A stretch of 30,583 nt of DNA from Microcaldota archaeon (GTDB lineage Archaea; Micrarchaeota; Micrarchaeia; Micrarchaeales; Micrarchaeaceae), in the NCBI GenBank assembly GCA_021812105.1, contig JAKAOQ010000002.1:1-30583 (forward strand), written 5' to 3'. Below are positions 23,060 through 30,583 of this stretch, piece by piece (the stretch's first letter is position 1; every line of letters begins with the position of its first letter). The position numbers and the translations under genes were made by a program. The notes under the pieces were generated by a model, which did no database searches, was not told the origin of the DNA, and was given only the letters and a program-made list of their open reading frames with translations.

Positions 23060-23719
23060 GTGAGCAATTTGAAGTACTGCCCGATATGCAACACAGCCAG
23101 TGACAAGTCGGAGTTTGTAGGTGAGATATGCATATCGTGCTTCAGAAAAAAGGGGTTGCACAATCTGCCTGGAAAGCTCGAGATAGCGAGGTGCAAGAGG
23201 TGCGGCAGGGTCAAAAGCCCCCTAGGGTGGAGGTGGGACAAGGAGGCTACGCTGAACGCGATAGCCGAGAGGGGGCTCAAGACAAAGAATTACAAAGTGT
23301 CGCTGAAGAGCCTGGACTACAAAGCGGGTAAGGCAACGGCCGTGTTCACTACCGAAGTTGACGGGAAGAGCGTAGATATCGAAAAGGAGATAGAGCTTGA
23401 GGTCAAGAATGCGATATGCGATGCGTGCTACAAGAAAGCTGCGGGATACTACGAAGCGGTGGTACAGATAAGGGGGAATTTGGGGAAGGTCGAGACCGTT
23501 ATAGGCAGGCTTACAAGGTATCTTGAAAAGAGGAACGCTTTCGTGGCAAAGATCGACGAATACAGCTATGGTTCCGACGTGTTCACCAGCGACAAGAAGA
23601 TGACGCAGAGCTTTCTGGATGGTTATAGGCTGCACGCCAGGAAGAGCTTCCAGCTTTATGGGGTTAAGAACGGGAAGAAAGTTTACAGGCACATATACAG
23701 CGTGGAGCTGGATTCCTGA
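23060..23719 (+). CDS. NMD3-family ribosome-associated zinc protein
   Basis: 219 residues similar to the N-terminal part of NMD3, the 60S export adaptor in eukaryotes; archaeal homologues are linked to the large subunit. Four CxxC pairs are visible: CPIC (7-10), CISC (24-27), CKRC (45-48) and CDAC near 120, presumably two zinc sites. A mixed alpha/beta region follows, with KIDEYSYGSDVFTSDKKM near 165 and a C-terminal YGVKNGKKVYRHIYSVELDS. It is shorter than many archaeal NMD3 proteins. The start is GTG 23060 inside a GGTGAG context, 13 bases after secD, so it is probably the third gene of that operon. Confidence 0.85.
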   Translation: MSNLKYCPICNTASDKSEFVGEICISCFRKKGLHNLPGKLEIARCKRCGRVKSPLGWRWDKEATLNAIAERGLKTKNYKVSLKSLDYKAGKATAVFTTEVDGKSVDIEKEIELEVKNAICDACYKKAAGYYEAVVQIRGNLGKVETVIGRLTRYLEKRNAFVAKIDEYSYGSDVFTSDKKMTQSFLDGYRLHARKSFQLYGVKNGKKVYRHIYSVELDS

Positions 23720-23723
23720 AAGA

Positions 23724-24224
23724 TCACGTAGCCGATATGTAAACGCACGATACCCCGGTATTTGACGGGCAGAAATTCTGCGCGCTGACGTTTACCAGGT
23801 ATGTTCCGGGCTGCGATAGCTGCTCCAGGTATCCGCTAACGTTGACAGGAGTATAAGCGGTAACGTAATCGAGGCCCGCGTTCGTGCTAACAACGAACAC
23901 TATCTCGTGGCCAACGCCGTTTGAGAGAGTACCTATGAAAATATCGCGCACGTTGGGCGGAACATCTATCAGGGTAAGCTGTTTTGCTGGGAAGCCCTGC
24001 GAGCCTATGGTAGTAGAAACGCCAGCGAGTTTGCTGGCCGCGGCCTGCGCCTCCGTAGCCGAAAGAGTCGATGTTGAAGACGATATCTGTATGAACGCGA
24101 GTACCACTATCGGTAGGAGTATTATGAGTCCAAAGGACAAAGTTATCAAAAGTTCTAGGCTTGATTGGCCTTTTATCGGGCTGGTGGACTTCTCAGCTGT
24201 GTTGCGTTTACCCAAATCACTCAC
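23724..24224 (-). CDS. Class III signal peptide pilin-like protein
   Basis: 166 residues. After a polar 17-residue leader comes KGQSSLELLITLSFGLIILL, the archaeal class III signal with Gln at +1 and Glu near +5, followed by one hydrophobic helix that forms the pilus core. The predicted cut is between Gly and Gln near residue 18-19. The rest is a Ser/Thr/Val-rich beta domain with two N-V-S sequons and a Cys pair (FCPSNTGVSCVY) near the end, possibly a disulfide. The start is GTG at 24224, overlapping the CBS gene stop by eight bases. The prepilin peptidase at 7726-8628 is the likely processing enzyme. Confidence 0.83.
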   Translation of the reverse strand: MSDLGKRNTAEKSTSPIKGQSSLELLITLSFGLIILLPIVVLAFIQISSSTSTLSATEAQAAASKLAGVSTTIGSQGFPAKQLTLIDVPPNVRDIFIGTLSNGVGHEIVFVVSTNAGLDYVTAYTPVNVSGYLEQLSQPGTYLVNVSAQNFCPSNTGVSCVYISAT

Positions 24225-25347
24225 TCGGAGGCGACACTCTTCGTAGCGTTATGTTCTGCTCTTTCTCCCTGGTTATCTTGTTCCTCAGAGACTGCATCAG
24301 ATCCCCAAGAGTGTCTGCGAATCTTTCGCCATAGGCCTGCATCGATATGACACCGTGCTTGTCTAGGGCGACCCTTATCTGCATCTCGTATGACTTTGTC
24401 TTGATCCCTTTTACGTGCAGTGTTACGTAGTTAACTTTCATGTTGCGCATCTTCTCTATCCTGCTAACAAAAGCGTTGAGCTCGTTCCTAGCATCGTCCC
24501 CGTATTCGTACGTCGTATTGTCCAATCCGGATATGAATACCTTGGTTTCGGATATCTGCTTCTGCGCTATCAGGCTCTCCAGTATGTCAAACACCGTAAG
24601 CATGCCTACGGGCTTTCCGCCCCTCTGCACTATCACAGAAGATATTGATCTTTCCACCATGGACCTCGCGGCCTCGGCTAGGTTTGATCCGTCGCTTATC
24701 ATTATGGGGTTCTTCTCCGCCGCATCTGCGATTCTTATCGATGAAGTGGAGTGCTTCTCGCTTTTCATTTCTGGCAGGCGTTCGCTTTGCGCGGAGTAGC
24801 GCATTGAAAGATCGTGGTTTGTGATAAGGCCCGCAAACTTGCCATCCTGCAGCACTATAAGACGATTCACCTTGCGCTCTCCCATGACTGATTTAGCCTG
24901 CGATATAGTTGCGTTTGAATCTATCGCCAGGACCGGGCTGGACATCGAGTTCTGTACCTTCATGTCTTCTAGTACACGCATAGAGAGCAGCACCTTGAGA
25001 AGCGTGCTTCTCTCCAGTATGCCAGTTACCCTGCCGTTCTTCGTATAGGGAAGCGCCTTCCGCCTGGTCTTGTAGAAGTAGAACACGACGTCATCTATCG
25101 GAGTGAAGTCGCTGATCGGTGGGACCCTTTCCGCAAACTTGTAAGCGCCAGAGCGTTTTATCTCCAGCCCCTTCTGCCTAGATACGGACCTCGAATCTAT
25201 TATACCGTAATAATCTCCGTCCTTGGTAACAACGACCGCGCCGTACTTGCCAAGCAGTGGTATTATCTTGGTTATTGGAGTCTTGTGGTCCATGAGCACA
25301 GTATTAGAAATCAATTCGGAGAATATACCTTCGTTTTTATTAGGCAT
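24217..25347 (-). CDS. Four-CBS-domain protein with HPF-like C-terminal domain
   Basis: 376 residues. Two Bateman modules make up residues 1-265: CBS1 at about 10-60 (YGAVVVTKDGDYYGIID), CBS2 at 75-125 (RVTGILERSTLL), CBS3 at 130-190 (RLIVLQDGKFAGLITNHDL) and CBS4 at 205-265 (SVIVQRGGKPVGMLTVFDIL). The last 105 residues fit the beta-alpha-beta-beta-beta-alpha pattern of ribosome hibernation factors (HPF/RaiA): KVFISGLDN, an alpha helix, VNYVTLHVKGI, YEMQIRVALDK, ISMQAYGER and the helix DTLGDLMQSLRNKITREKE. CBS pairs usually bind adenine nucleotides, so energy-controlled ribosome inactivation is a reasonable inference. The HPF match is by pattern, not by search. It is upstream of, and overlaps, the pilin-like gene. 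Confidence 0.8.
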   Translation of the reverse strand: MPNKNEGIFSELISNTVLMDHKTPITKIIPLLGKYGAVVVTKDGDYYGIIDSRSVSRQKGLEIKRSGAYKFAERVPPISDFTPIDDVVFYFYKTRRKALPYTKNGRVTGILERSTLLKVLLSMRVLEDMKVQNSMSSPVLAIDSNATISQAKSVMGERKVNRLIVLQDGKFAGLITNHDLSMRYSAQSERLPEMKSEKHSTSSIRIADAAEKNPIMISDGSNLAEAARSMVERSISSVIVQRGGKPVGMLTVFDILESLIAQKQISETKVFISGLDNTTYEYGDDARNELNAFVSRIEKMRNMKVNYVTLHVKGIKTKSYEMQIRVALDKHGVISMQAYGERFADTLGDLMQSLRNKITREKEQNITLRRVSPPSE

Positions 25348-25510
25348 TAAATCACGTAACGCGAGTTGGTGCGCCGATTATCTTGTATTGTATCCTAGCA
25401 CTTATAAACCTGTCGCTGTGCAATCGTTATTTTGAGTTGATCCGCGTCTCCATACAAAACTTTTCCCGATGTCTGCCGTGAGTGTAGCAGGTATATAAAG
25501 CTTATTCTGA

Positions 25511-25520
25511 TATAATAAAT
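25511..25520 (+). promoter_or_regulatory. TATA box of the zinc-ribbon microprotein gene
   Basis: TATAATAAAT is centred about 22 bases before the ATG at 25537, leaving no leader; the message is probably leaderless. Confidence 0.55.
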
Positions 25521-25536
25521 ACAGATCGGCGATATC

Positions 25537-25677
25537 ATGGAAGCGTATTGTGTTAAGTGCAAGCAGAAGAGGGAGATGAAGGACGCGAAGGAAGTTACGA
25601 TGAAGAATGGGAAGAAAGCGTTCACGGGCACGTGCCCCGTGTGCGGAACCAAGATGTTCAAGATAGGCGGAAAATAA
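25537..25677 (+). CDS. 46-residue zinc-ribbon protein, DUF5679-like
   Basis: ATG 25537 to TAA 25677 encodes 46 residues: MEAYCVKCKQKREMKDAKEV at the N-terminus, then a Lys/Gly linker, and TCPVCGTKMFKIGGK at the end. Two CxxC knuckles about 25 residues apart make a classic zinc ribbon, as in the small DUF5679 archaeal proteins. Their function is not known; a nucleic-acid or ribosome role is possible. A well-placed TATA box and a hairpin/T-tract terminator on either side support a real single-gene unit. Confidence 0.83.
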   Translation: MEAYCVKCKQKREMKDAKEVTMKNGKKAFTGTCPVCGTKMFKIGGK

Positions 25678-25690
25678 GCACGTGCGTAAC

Positions 25691-25718
25691 GGGCCCAACA
25701 AGGCCCTTCTTCTTTTTT
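25691..25718 (+). terminator. Hairpin plus T-tract terminator
   Basis: GGGCC (25691-25695) pairs with GGCCC (25702-25706) around a CAACAA loop, followed directly by TTCTTCTTTTTT. It has the form of a bacterial intrinsic terminator and lies 13 bases after the zinc-ribbon stop codon. Confidence 0.65.
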
Positions 25719-25776
25719 AAAGCTCTTCCTGCCGGACTAGGCGGACTTGTGGAACTGTAGTTGAGGCGCTGGGTAA

Positions 25777-26577
25777 ATGGTTTCAAAGAGCAGACCGTAT
25801 GTGGGAGTTTCTGGCGTATACTCTGCAGAGGAGGCAAGAGGTGTTGCGTCTTTGATGCATGGATCAGGATTCACGATGCAGGCCGGGCACGTTCCTATGA
25901 TGGGGTTCCAGGTTTCATGGAAGAGCCTGGACTTTGGTTTCAGCGAGGGGAATAACAGGGTACCACGGCTGGATAGCTTGCCGCAGATACTGGAAGCCAT
26001 AAGCGGAGAGGTATTTCCTACAATACACTATTATACCAAAAGACCGGACAGGCTGGTTCAGGAGATAGAAAGGGTTTTGGAATACGAGAGCATCTACGAC
26101 TCGGGACTCGTTGGCGGGGTGCAGATAAACGGAGCATTCCCAGAACCCGATTCCGTAGAGGAGCTTAGAAATTCTTATCCTTCGCTTAAACTGGCGCTTC
26201 AAGTAAATCCGGGTACTATGGAGATCGAAACAATGGCTAAAACGCTTGCCGGATATTACAAAGGCTTGGATTACGTGCTCTTCGACTCTTCTGGGGGTAG
26301 GGGTTTGGAGCTGGATGTGGGAAGGATTGCTGCGGCCTACCGTGCGCTCAAAGACAGCGGATCGGAAGCAGGGGTAGTTTTTGCCGGAGGGCTCGCTGGA
26401 GGAAACGTGACCCATAAAATAAAGCTACTAGCAGAGGCGATAGGTGAAAGGGAGTTCTCGATAGATGCTGAAGGTGGGCTGCGGGATAGAGTTGGAGAAG
26501 GTTACGGTAATGACATGCTCAACATGGACAAGGTCGCGTCCTACCTTAGGGGTGCTTCCGAGGCACTGCTGGGATAA
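25777..26577 (+). CDS. TrpF-like TIM-barrel protein
   Basis: 266 residues with the order of motifs seen in phosphoribosylanthranilate isomerase (TrpF): an N-terminal strand YVGVSGVYSAEEARGV, VGGVQINGAFPEPD near 109, DYVLFDSSGGRGLELD near 165 (with the catalytic Asp), VVFAGGLAGGNV near 203 (phosphate-binding) and FSIDAEGGLRD near 228 (second phosphate loop). The residue matching the catalytic Cys of the K-x-C-G motif is Ser12. An insertion of about 20 residues follows strand 2 (MMGFQVSWKSLDFGFSEGNN). No other trp gene is in the window. It is either a divergent isomerase or a relative with another phosphosugar substrate. The start is ATG 25777. Confidence 0.72.
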   Translation: MVSKSRPYVGVSGVYSAEEARGVASLMHGSGFTMQAGHVPMMGFQVSWKSLDFGFSEGNNRVPRLDSLPQILEAISGEVFPTIHYYTKRPDRLVQEIERVLEYESIYDSGLVGGVQINGAFPEPDSVEELRNSYPSLKLALQVNPGTMEIETMAKTLAGYYKGLDYVLFDSSGGRGLELDVGRIAAAYRALKDSGSEAGVVFAGGLAGGNVTHKIKLLAEAIGEREFSIDAEGGLRDRVGEGYGNDMLNMDKVASYLRGASEALLG

Positions 26578-26706
26578 AGGGTGAAATACGATGGGCCGTG
26601 TTAGCGTATTGATGGACAAGACATAGGAATAATAACCTTTCAATCAAACTCATTGAATGAAGATTATGTGCGTTTCATGTATGCGGGTGCTTAACTGATA
26701 CCACTA

Positions 26707-27342
26707 TTGCAGCTCGAAAGTCTTGCCATAACTACCATAGTATTCCTGCTCAGCCTTGCGCTCACCCTTGTACTGACGCGCTCGTACTTTCGTGGGAGGA
26801 AGCCGAGCGTGATGTTCTGGAGCGCCGGTATGTGGACGTTCACGATTGGAGTACTGCTTGAGATGATGTTCGCGCTGAACATAAGCCCGGAACCGCTTAT
26901 CGCCCTCTACCTTTTTTTGGTTGCCGTACTGGTAGAGCTGCTTGCACTTGGATCTATCCAACTGATAGGGTCTAATGTAATAAAGAGAGCTTACTACACA
27001 TTCTGCGTAATAACTACCGCTTTTATCGCGTATTCGCTTCTTTCTACAAACATAACCAACTTCATAAAAGATTACATAGCGTACGGGAACCCTCCGCTGC
27101 TGGTGATAGTATCTTCATCCCTTGTAACTTTTCCCGCGGCCGTAGTCCTGATAGCGGTAGCGGTAAAAAGCTATATGAGGACCAGGAGCTACAAGATGCT
27201 TAGCATAATAGCCGGGGTAATTATAGTAAGCATCGCTGGAACGCTCTACATAGCAAGCTTCCCTTCAATACTGTACGCCGCCGAGTTTGTAGGGATAGTG
27301 CTTCTTTGGATCGGCTTCTACACTCCCGTAAGAGCTGCCTAG
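26707..27342 (+). CDS. Multi-TM membrane protein of unknown function
   Basis: 211 residues with about seven hydrophobic helices (roughly 6-24, 36-56, 62-85, 94-112, 128-153, 164-185 and 189-206) joined by very short loops. The basic RSYFRGRKPS after TM1 sets the first loop inside. No transport or enzyme motif was recognised; a seven-helix count alone does not indicate a rhodopsin, as no retinal-Lys pattern is visible. The start is TTG 26707; no ATG gives the full first helix. It precedes the antiporter by about 57 bases and may share regulation with it. Confidence 0.68.
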   Translation: MQLESLAITTIVFLLSLALTLVLTRSYFRGRKPSVMFWSAGMWTFTIGVLLEMMFALNISPEPLIALYLFLVAVLVELLALGSIQLIGSNVIKRAYYTFCVITTAFIAYSLLSTNITNFIKDYIAYGNPPLLVIVSSSLVTFPAAVVLIAVAVKSYMRTRSYKMLSIIAGVIIVSIAGTLYIASFPSILYAAEFVGIVLLWIGFYTPVRAA

Positions 27343-27399
27343 TTTTACAGGCCCACGAAAAAGTTTAAGTAAGCGGCAGGTTTATTTTATACTGATTCT

Positions 27400-28677
27400 G
27401 TGATAAGCGTCGCCGCATTGTTTCTTGTATTTGCAGGCATAGTTCTGCTTGGCTATATAATAAACTCGCTGTTCTACAAGCTCAAAATATCGAGCCCCAT
27501 GCTGCTGCTGGTGATAGGTCTGCTTATAGGACCGGTCTTGCACGTGGTAAATACATCGCCAACAAGCACGATTTCCCAGATATCCCCGATCGTAAGCGCT
27601 TTGGCCATAGCGTTCGTACTATTCGATGTCGGGATGAGCATAAGGCTGAAATCGCTTAGCAGCGTGCTCCTCAGGACGACGAGGTTCACTTTTGTGTGCA
27701 GCATGCTGACTGGAGCGGCGATGTTCGCCTTCCTGTACTTTACCCAGGGTTGGGGAGTGCTGCTCTCGCTCATGGCCGGCTTTGCTCTATCTGGCACAAC
27801 ATCGATAATACTTCCGCCGCTTTTCAAAATAATAAAAGTGAATGAAAATCTGAAGACGTCGATGGCGTTTCAGAGCGTGTTCAATGACGTGTTCAGCCTT
27901 GTGCTACCGCTCATATTCTTCGACATACTCGCTACGCATACCTACTCGTTCGGGTTTGTGGCTGGGGAGCTGGGAGGCTTCATCATAGGTTCAACAATTC
28001 TCGGAATACTGTTCGCTATCTTCTGGATATTCATACTCCGCAAGTTCAAAAGATACAGCAGCCAGTACAGCTGGATGCTGACTCTCACTATAGTGCTTGC
28101 GGTATACGGCAGCGCGGAGTACCTGAACTTCAACGGAGCGCTCGCCACTTTCATATTTGGGATAATATTCGCCAATGTGCAGGACATGGGTTCCCTGATC
28201 AGGAACTACGTCAAGCCAGTTGTATCGGAGATAACGCACATTAAATCCTATCAGAGGGAGATATCGTTCTTCGTGAGCACGTTCTTCTTCGTGTACATAG
28301 GCATGCTATTCTATACGCCTTCGGTTACCTACACGCTAATAATAATTACGATTTTGATGGCACTGACGGTGTTGATCATCAGATCTGCAGTATTAAGGTG
28401 GGTAGGTTTAGGAAACGCGGTCTCAACGACGGGGCACGCGAAGAGCGAAACTATGGTCATGAGATTCTACATAGCACAGGGGATGGCACCGGCCATAATC
28501 GCCACCCTTCCCGCAACGATAGGCCTAAACGTGCCGAACTTTATAGACATCATGTTCCTGATGATACTGTTCACAAACGTCGTTCTATCGTTTGGTTTAT
28601 ACCTGTACGTGAAGGAGTTGAAGAAAGAAGACGCAGGAAAACCCCAGGCTGGAGGGCTTGATTCATCTACGACCTAA
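27400..28677 (+). CDS. Cation/proton antiporter, CPA family
   Basis: 425 residues with about 12 TM helices, matching Na+/H+ (or K+/H+) exchangers of the CPA superfamily. SSPMLLLVIGLLIGPVL near 31 is the conserved TM2 region, and AFVLFDVGMSIRL near 71 is the usual LFxxGM/L segment. QSVFNDVFSLVLPL near 158 supplies the Asn-Asp pair of the electroneutral CPA1 type. LNFNGALATFIFGIIFAN near 248 and FFVYIGMLFY near 300 follow. The hydrophilic C-terminal tail is short, with no TrkA domain. The start is GTG 27400, with a TATA-like TTTAAGTAA (27363-27371) about 30 bases before it, suggesting a leaderless message. Confidence 0.88.
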   Translation: MISVAALFLVFAGIVLLGYIINSLFYKLKISSPMLLLVIGLLIGPVLHVVNTSPTSTISQISPIVSALAIAFVLFDVGMSIRLKSLSSVLLRTTRFTFVCSMLTGAAMFAFLYFTQGWGVLLSLMAGFALSGTTSIILPPLFKIIKVNENLKTSMAFQSVFNDVFSLVLPLIFFDILATHTYSFGFVAGELGGFIIGSTILGILFAIFWIFILRKFKRYSSQYSWMLTLTIVLAVYGSAEYLNFNGALATFIFGIIFANVQDMGSLIRNYVKPVVSEITHIKSYQREISFFVSTFFFVYIGMLFYTPSVTYTLIIITILMALTVLIIRSAVLRWVGLGNAVSTTGHAKSETMVMRFYIAQGMAPAIIATLPATIGLNVPNFIDIMFLMILFTNVVLSFGLYLYVKELKKEDAGKPQAGGLDSSTT

Positions 28678-28696
28678 AGATCGGTTAATAGACCGC

Positions 28697-28716
28697 AAAG
28701 GTTTCTCAAACCCTTT
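28697..28716. terminator. Hairpin between convergent antiporter and P-type ATPase genes
   Basis: AAAGGTTT pairs with AAACCCTTT (one bulged C) around a CTC loop, within the 144-bp gap between convergent genes. A wider inverted repeat, ATCGGTT (28680-28686) and AACCGAT (28751-28757), surrounds it. No T-tract follows on the plus strand, so termination is only a guess. Confidence 0.3.
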
Positions 28717-28821
28717 AGACTACCCCTCTCGCTAAACAGGATTAGTGATCAACCGATTAATGATAGTCTAATTGGTGCTGTATGCACTTCGACATCCCCT
28801 CTTCTATCAGGCACAGACATA

Positions 28822-30583
28822 TTACTGCACCTTAAACCGCGCCAGCAATAAGGAGTTGGAAACTACGGTCACAGAGCTAAATGCCATTGCCAAAGCGGCG
28901 AGCATGGGCAAGAGATTGTAAACGCTTATCGTGAAAACAGGTATCAGCGCCCCAGCAGCAATCGGAATCAGTATTATATTGTAGCCAAACGCCCAGAAAA
29001 GATTCTGCCTTATCTTGGACATCGTCTTCTTTCCGAGCTGAAGGGCCACGAATGCGTCGTAGATGCTGTTATTTATCAAGATGATGCCGCCGGCCTGTAT
29101 TGCGATCTCCGTGCCAGCGCCTATAGCTATGCCGACATCGGCCTTCGTCAGCGCTGGCGCATCATTCACACCGTCACCGACCATGGCGACTACATCGCCT
29201 TCCTTCTGCAGATCTGATATTTTGTCCAGCTTATCCTTGGGCTTTACCCCGGATATCACGTACTCTATGCCCAGGCTCTTTGCAACTGCATTGGCGGCCT
29301 TTTGGTTGTCTCCGGTCGCGAGCCATACCGTGTACCCTGCATTCTTGAACGAATCTATCGCCTTCCTGCTATCCTCCTTGATCGCGTCTGCTATGGCTAT
29401 AAGACCGATTGCCTTTCCACCTTCTCCTATTATGAGCGTTGTTTTGCCTTCGGACTCGAGTTCCTGCAGCTTTGCTTCAAGGTCTGAGAGTTGCACTTCG
29501 TCAAACAGGTCTCTGTTGCCAACAGTTATTTTCTTACCGCTTTTGGTGAGCGCGGTTACTCCGCTGCCCTGGGCGTAAGTGAACCTCTTTGGGAATTCGC
29601 TCTTGATCTTCATGCTCTGTGCTTTCGAGACGATAGCCTTCCCAATTACGTGCTCTGAATTAATCTCTGCCACGGCAGCGAGCCTTAGGACCTCCATTTC
29701 GTCATATCCCGCGGCCGCGTATATGTCAGTAACTTCTGGCTTTCCTTTTGTAAGCGTACCCGTCTTATCCAGCACAAGTGTGGTAACCTTGCTTGCTTTT
29801 TGCAGGTTTTCGCCGCTCTTGATGAGTATTCCGGCTTTTGCTGCTCTGCCTGAGGAAACTAGCAATGCTGCGGGGGTAGCTATTCCAAGAGCGCAGGGGC
29901 ATGCGATGATTAGGACACTGACAAATATCAGGATTGTGGTGTTTATGCCTACGCCTCCCAAAAAGTACCACGATAGGGATGACAAAATACCCACGAGCAC
30001 TACTACGGGCACAAAATATGATGAAACCTTATCGGCGAGCTTCTGTATCGGTACCTTACTTGTTGCAGCATCTTTGACTATCTTTATTATCTGCGCAAGA
30101 GCGGTGTCTTCGCCTACTTTTGTAGCCTTGACCTTCAGCGAACTTGTTGAATTTACAGTGCCACCTACAACTTTGTCTCCGACTCTCTTGGTCAGAGGCA
30201 TGCTCTCCCCGGTAATCATTGATTCGTCAACCGAGCTCTCGCCCTCCAAGACAATAGAATCAGTAGGTATCTTCTCTCCTGGCTTTACCAGCAGGATATC
30301 CCCTTCCTTAACCTGCTCTATGGCGGTGTCTGCTACCTTATCCCCTTCAATTCTATGTACTATCTTGGGCTGCAATGCTATCAACGCTGAAACTGCGGTC
30401 GATGCCCTTGATTCTGCGAGCCTCTGCATGTATGTTCCTGTAAGTATCAGTGAGATTATGATTGTGGACGTGTCGAAGTAGATTCCACCAGTAGGAAAGA
30501 TTGAGGGAAACAGGATAACTACTGTGCTGTAAGCCCACGCCGCGCTTGTGCCTATTGCAATCAGTGTATCCATATTTGCTGAT
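28822..30583 (-). CDS. Copper-type P1B ATPase (partial, N-terminus beyond the window)
   Basis: 587 residues are visible, and the frame stays open to the window edge. Residues before the first Met read SANMDTLIAIGTSAAW, matching the interior of CopA-type pumps (NMD-LIA-GT), so the N-terminal metal-binding domain and first helices lie outside. Numbering from that Met: TGES 121-124, the CPC metal site at 225-227, phosphorylation DKTGT 269-273, the nucleotide-domain SEHV at 306-309, and GDGVNDAPAL near 466. The last helices carry YN, and MAFSSVTVVSNSL in TM8, the Cu+ (P1B-1) signature. The usual SEHP has Val instead of Pro. It exports Cu+ (or Ag+) using ATP. Confidence 0.93.
   Translation of the reverse strand, partial: SANMDTLIAIGTSAAWAYSTVVILFPSIFPTGGIYFDTSTIIISLILTGTYMQRLAESRASTAVSALIALQPKIVHRIEGDKVADTAIEQVKEGDILLVKPGEKIPTDSIVLEGESSVDESMITGESMPLTKRVGDKVVGGTVNSTSSLKVKATKVGEDTALAQIIKIVKDAATSKVPIQKLADKVSSYFVPVVVLVGILSSLSWYFLGGVGINTTILIFVSVLIIACPCALGIATPAALLVSSGRAAKAGILIKSGENLQKASKVTTLVLDKTGTLTKGKPEVTDIYAAAGYDEMEVLRLAAVAEINSEHVIGKAIVSKAQSMKIKSEFPKRFTYAQGSGVTALTKSGKKITVGNRDLFDEVQLSDLEAKLQELESEGKTTLIIGEGGKAIGLIAIADAIKEDSRKAIDSFKNAGYTVWLATGDNQKAANAVAKSLGIEYVISGVKPKDKLDKISDLQKEGDVVAMVGDGVNDAPALTKADVGIAIGAGTEIAIQAGGIILINNSIYDAFVALQLGKKTMSKIRQNLFWAFGYNIILIPIAAGALIPVFTISVYNLLPMLAALAMAFSSVTVVSNSLLLARFKVQ

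Noticed and set aside
26707..27342. Seven-helix protein considered as a rhodopsin.
   Set aside because: No Lys-containing retinal-binding helix or proton-pump Asp pattern was recognised in the last helix.
29579..30481. A 300-codon plus-strand open frame opposite the P-type ATPase.
   Set aside because: It mirrors the conserved ATPase gene and has no motif of its own.

Overview
The window is a compact piece of archaeal chromosome, most likely from an ARMAN-type DPANN archaeon of the Micrarchaeum group. This placement is an inference. It rests on the purely archaeal information-processing genes (L21e, Rpo4, aIF1/SUI1, archaeal DnaG-like primase, EF-1alpha, Hjc, Hef-type helicase, NMD3, SecE/SecD/SecF without SecA), dispersed ribosomal genes, TATA-box promoters that often sit at leaderless distance from the start codon, near-balanced base composition with heavy ATA/AGG codon use, and a tRNA with an intron at a non-canonical D-loop position.

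Layout. Positions 1-4.4 kb carry L21e (+), then rpo4-DUF655 (-), a MoxR ATPase (+), the L29-SUI1 pair (+) and a DnaG-like primase (-). From 4.4 to 10 kb there is a coiled-coil protein, an endonuclease/exonuclease/phosphatase-fold protein, tRNA-Gly(GCC), a lipoate-ligase-family protein, a prepilin peptidase and an orphan protein. From 10 to 15.5 kb come an MscS channel, tRNA-Phe(GAA) with a 21-nt D-loop intron, a nuclease-less Hef-like helicase, two orphan proteins, the Holliday junction resolvase Hjc and a 43-aa very acidic microprotein. From 15.8 to 18.5 kb lie EF-1alpha-S10 (+) and SecE plus a free-standing NFACT-R protein (-). From 18.6 to 25.3 kb lie ThiI, a two-TM protein, SecF-SecD-NMD3 (+), then a four-CBS protein with an HPF-like tail and a class III pilin-like protein (-). 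The last 5 kb holds a 46-aa zinc-ribbon protein, a TrpF-like TIM barrel, a multi-TM protein, a cation/proton antiporter and the 3' part of a copper-type P1B ATPase (-) that runs off the window end.

How the parts fit. Translation and its quality control (L21e, L29, S10, aIF1, EF-1alpha, NMD3, NFACT-R, HPF-like) and protein export (SecE, SecF, SecD, prepilin peptidase, class III pilin) dominate. SecE-NFACT-R and SecF-SecD-NMD3 each place an export gene directly beside a ribosome-linked gene. Hef and Hjc give a fork/recombination repair theme. No CRISPR array, insertion sequence, prophage or rRNA was seen.

The features judged most worth following are the D-loop tRNA intron with a complete bulge-helix-bulge, the free-standing NFACT-R gene, the CBS-HPF-like fusion, the concentration of N-glycosylation sequons in the external domains of SecF and SecD, the acidic microprotein, and the TrpF-like protein with Ser in place of the catalytic Cys.
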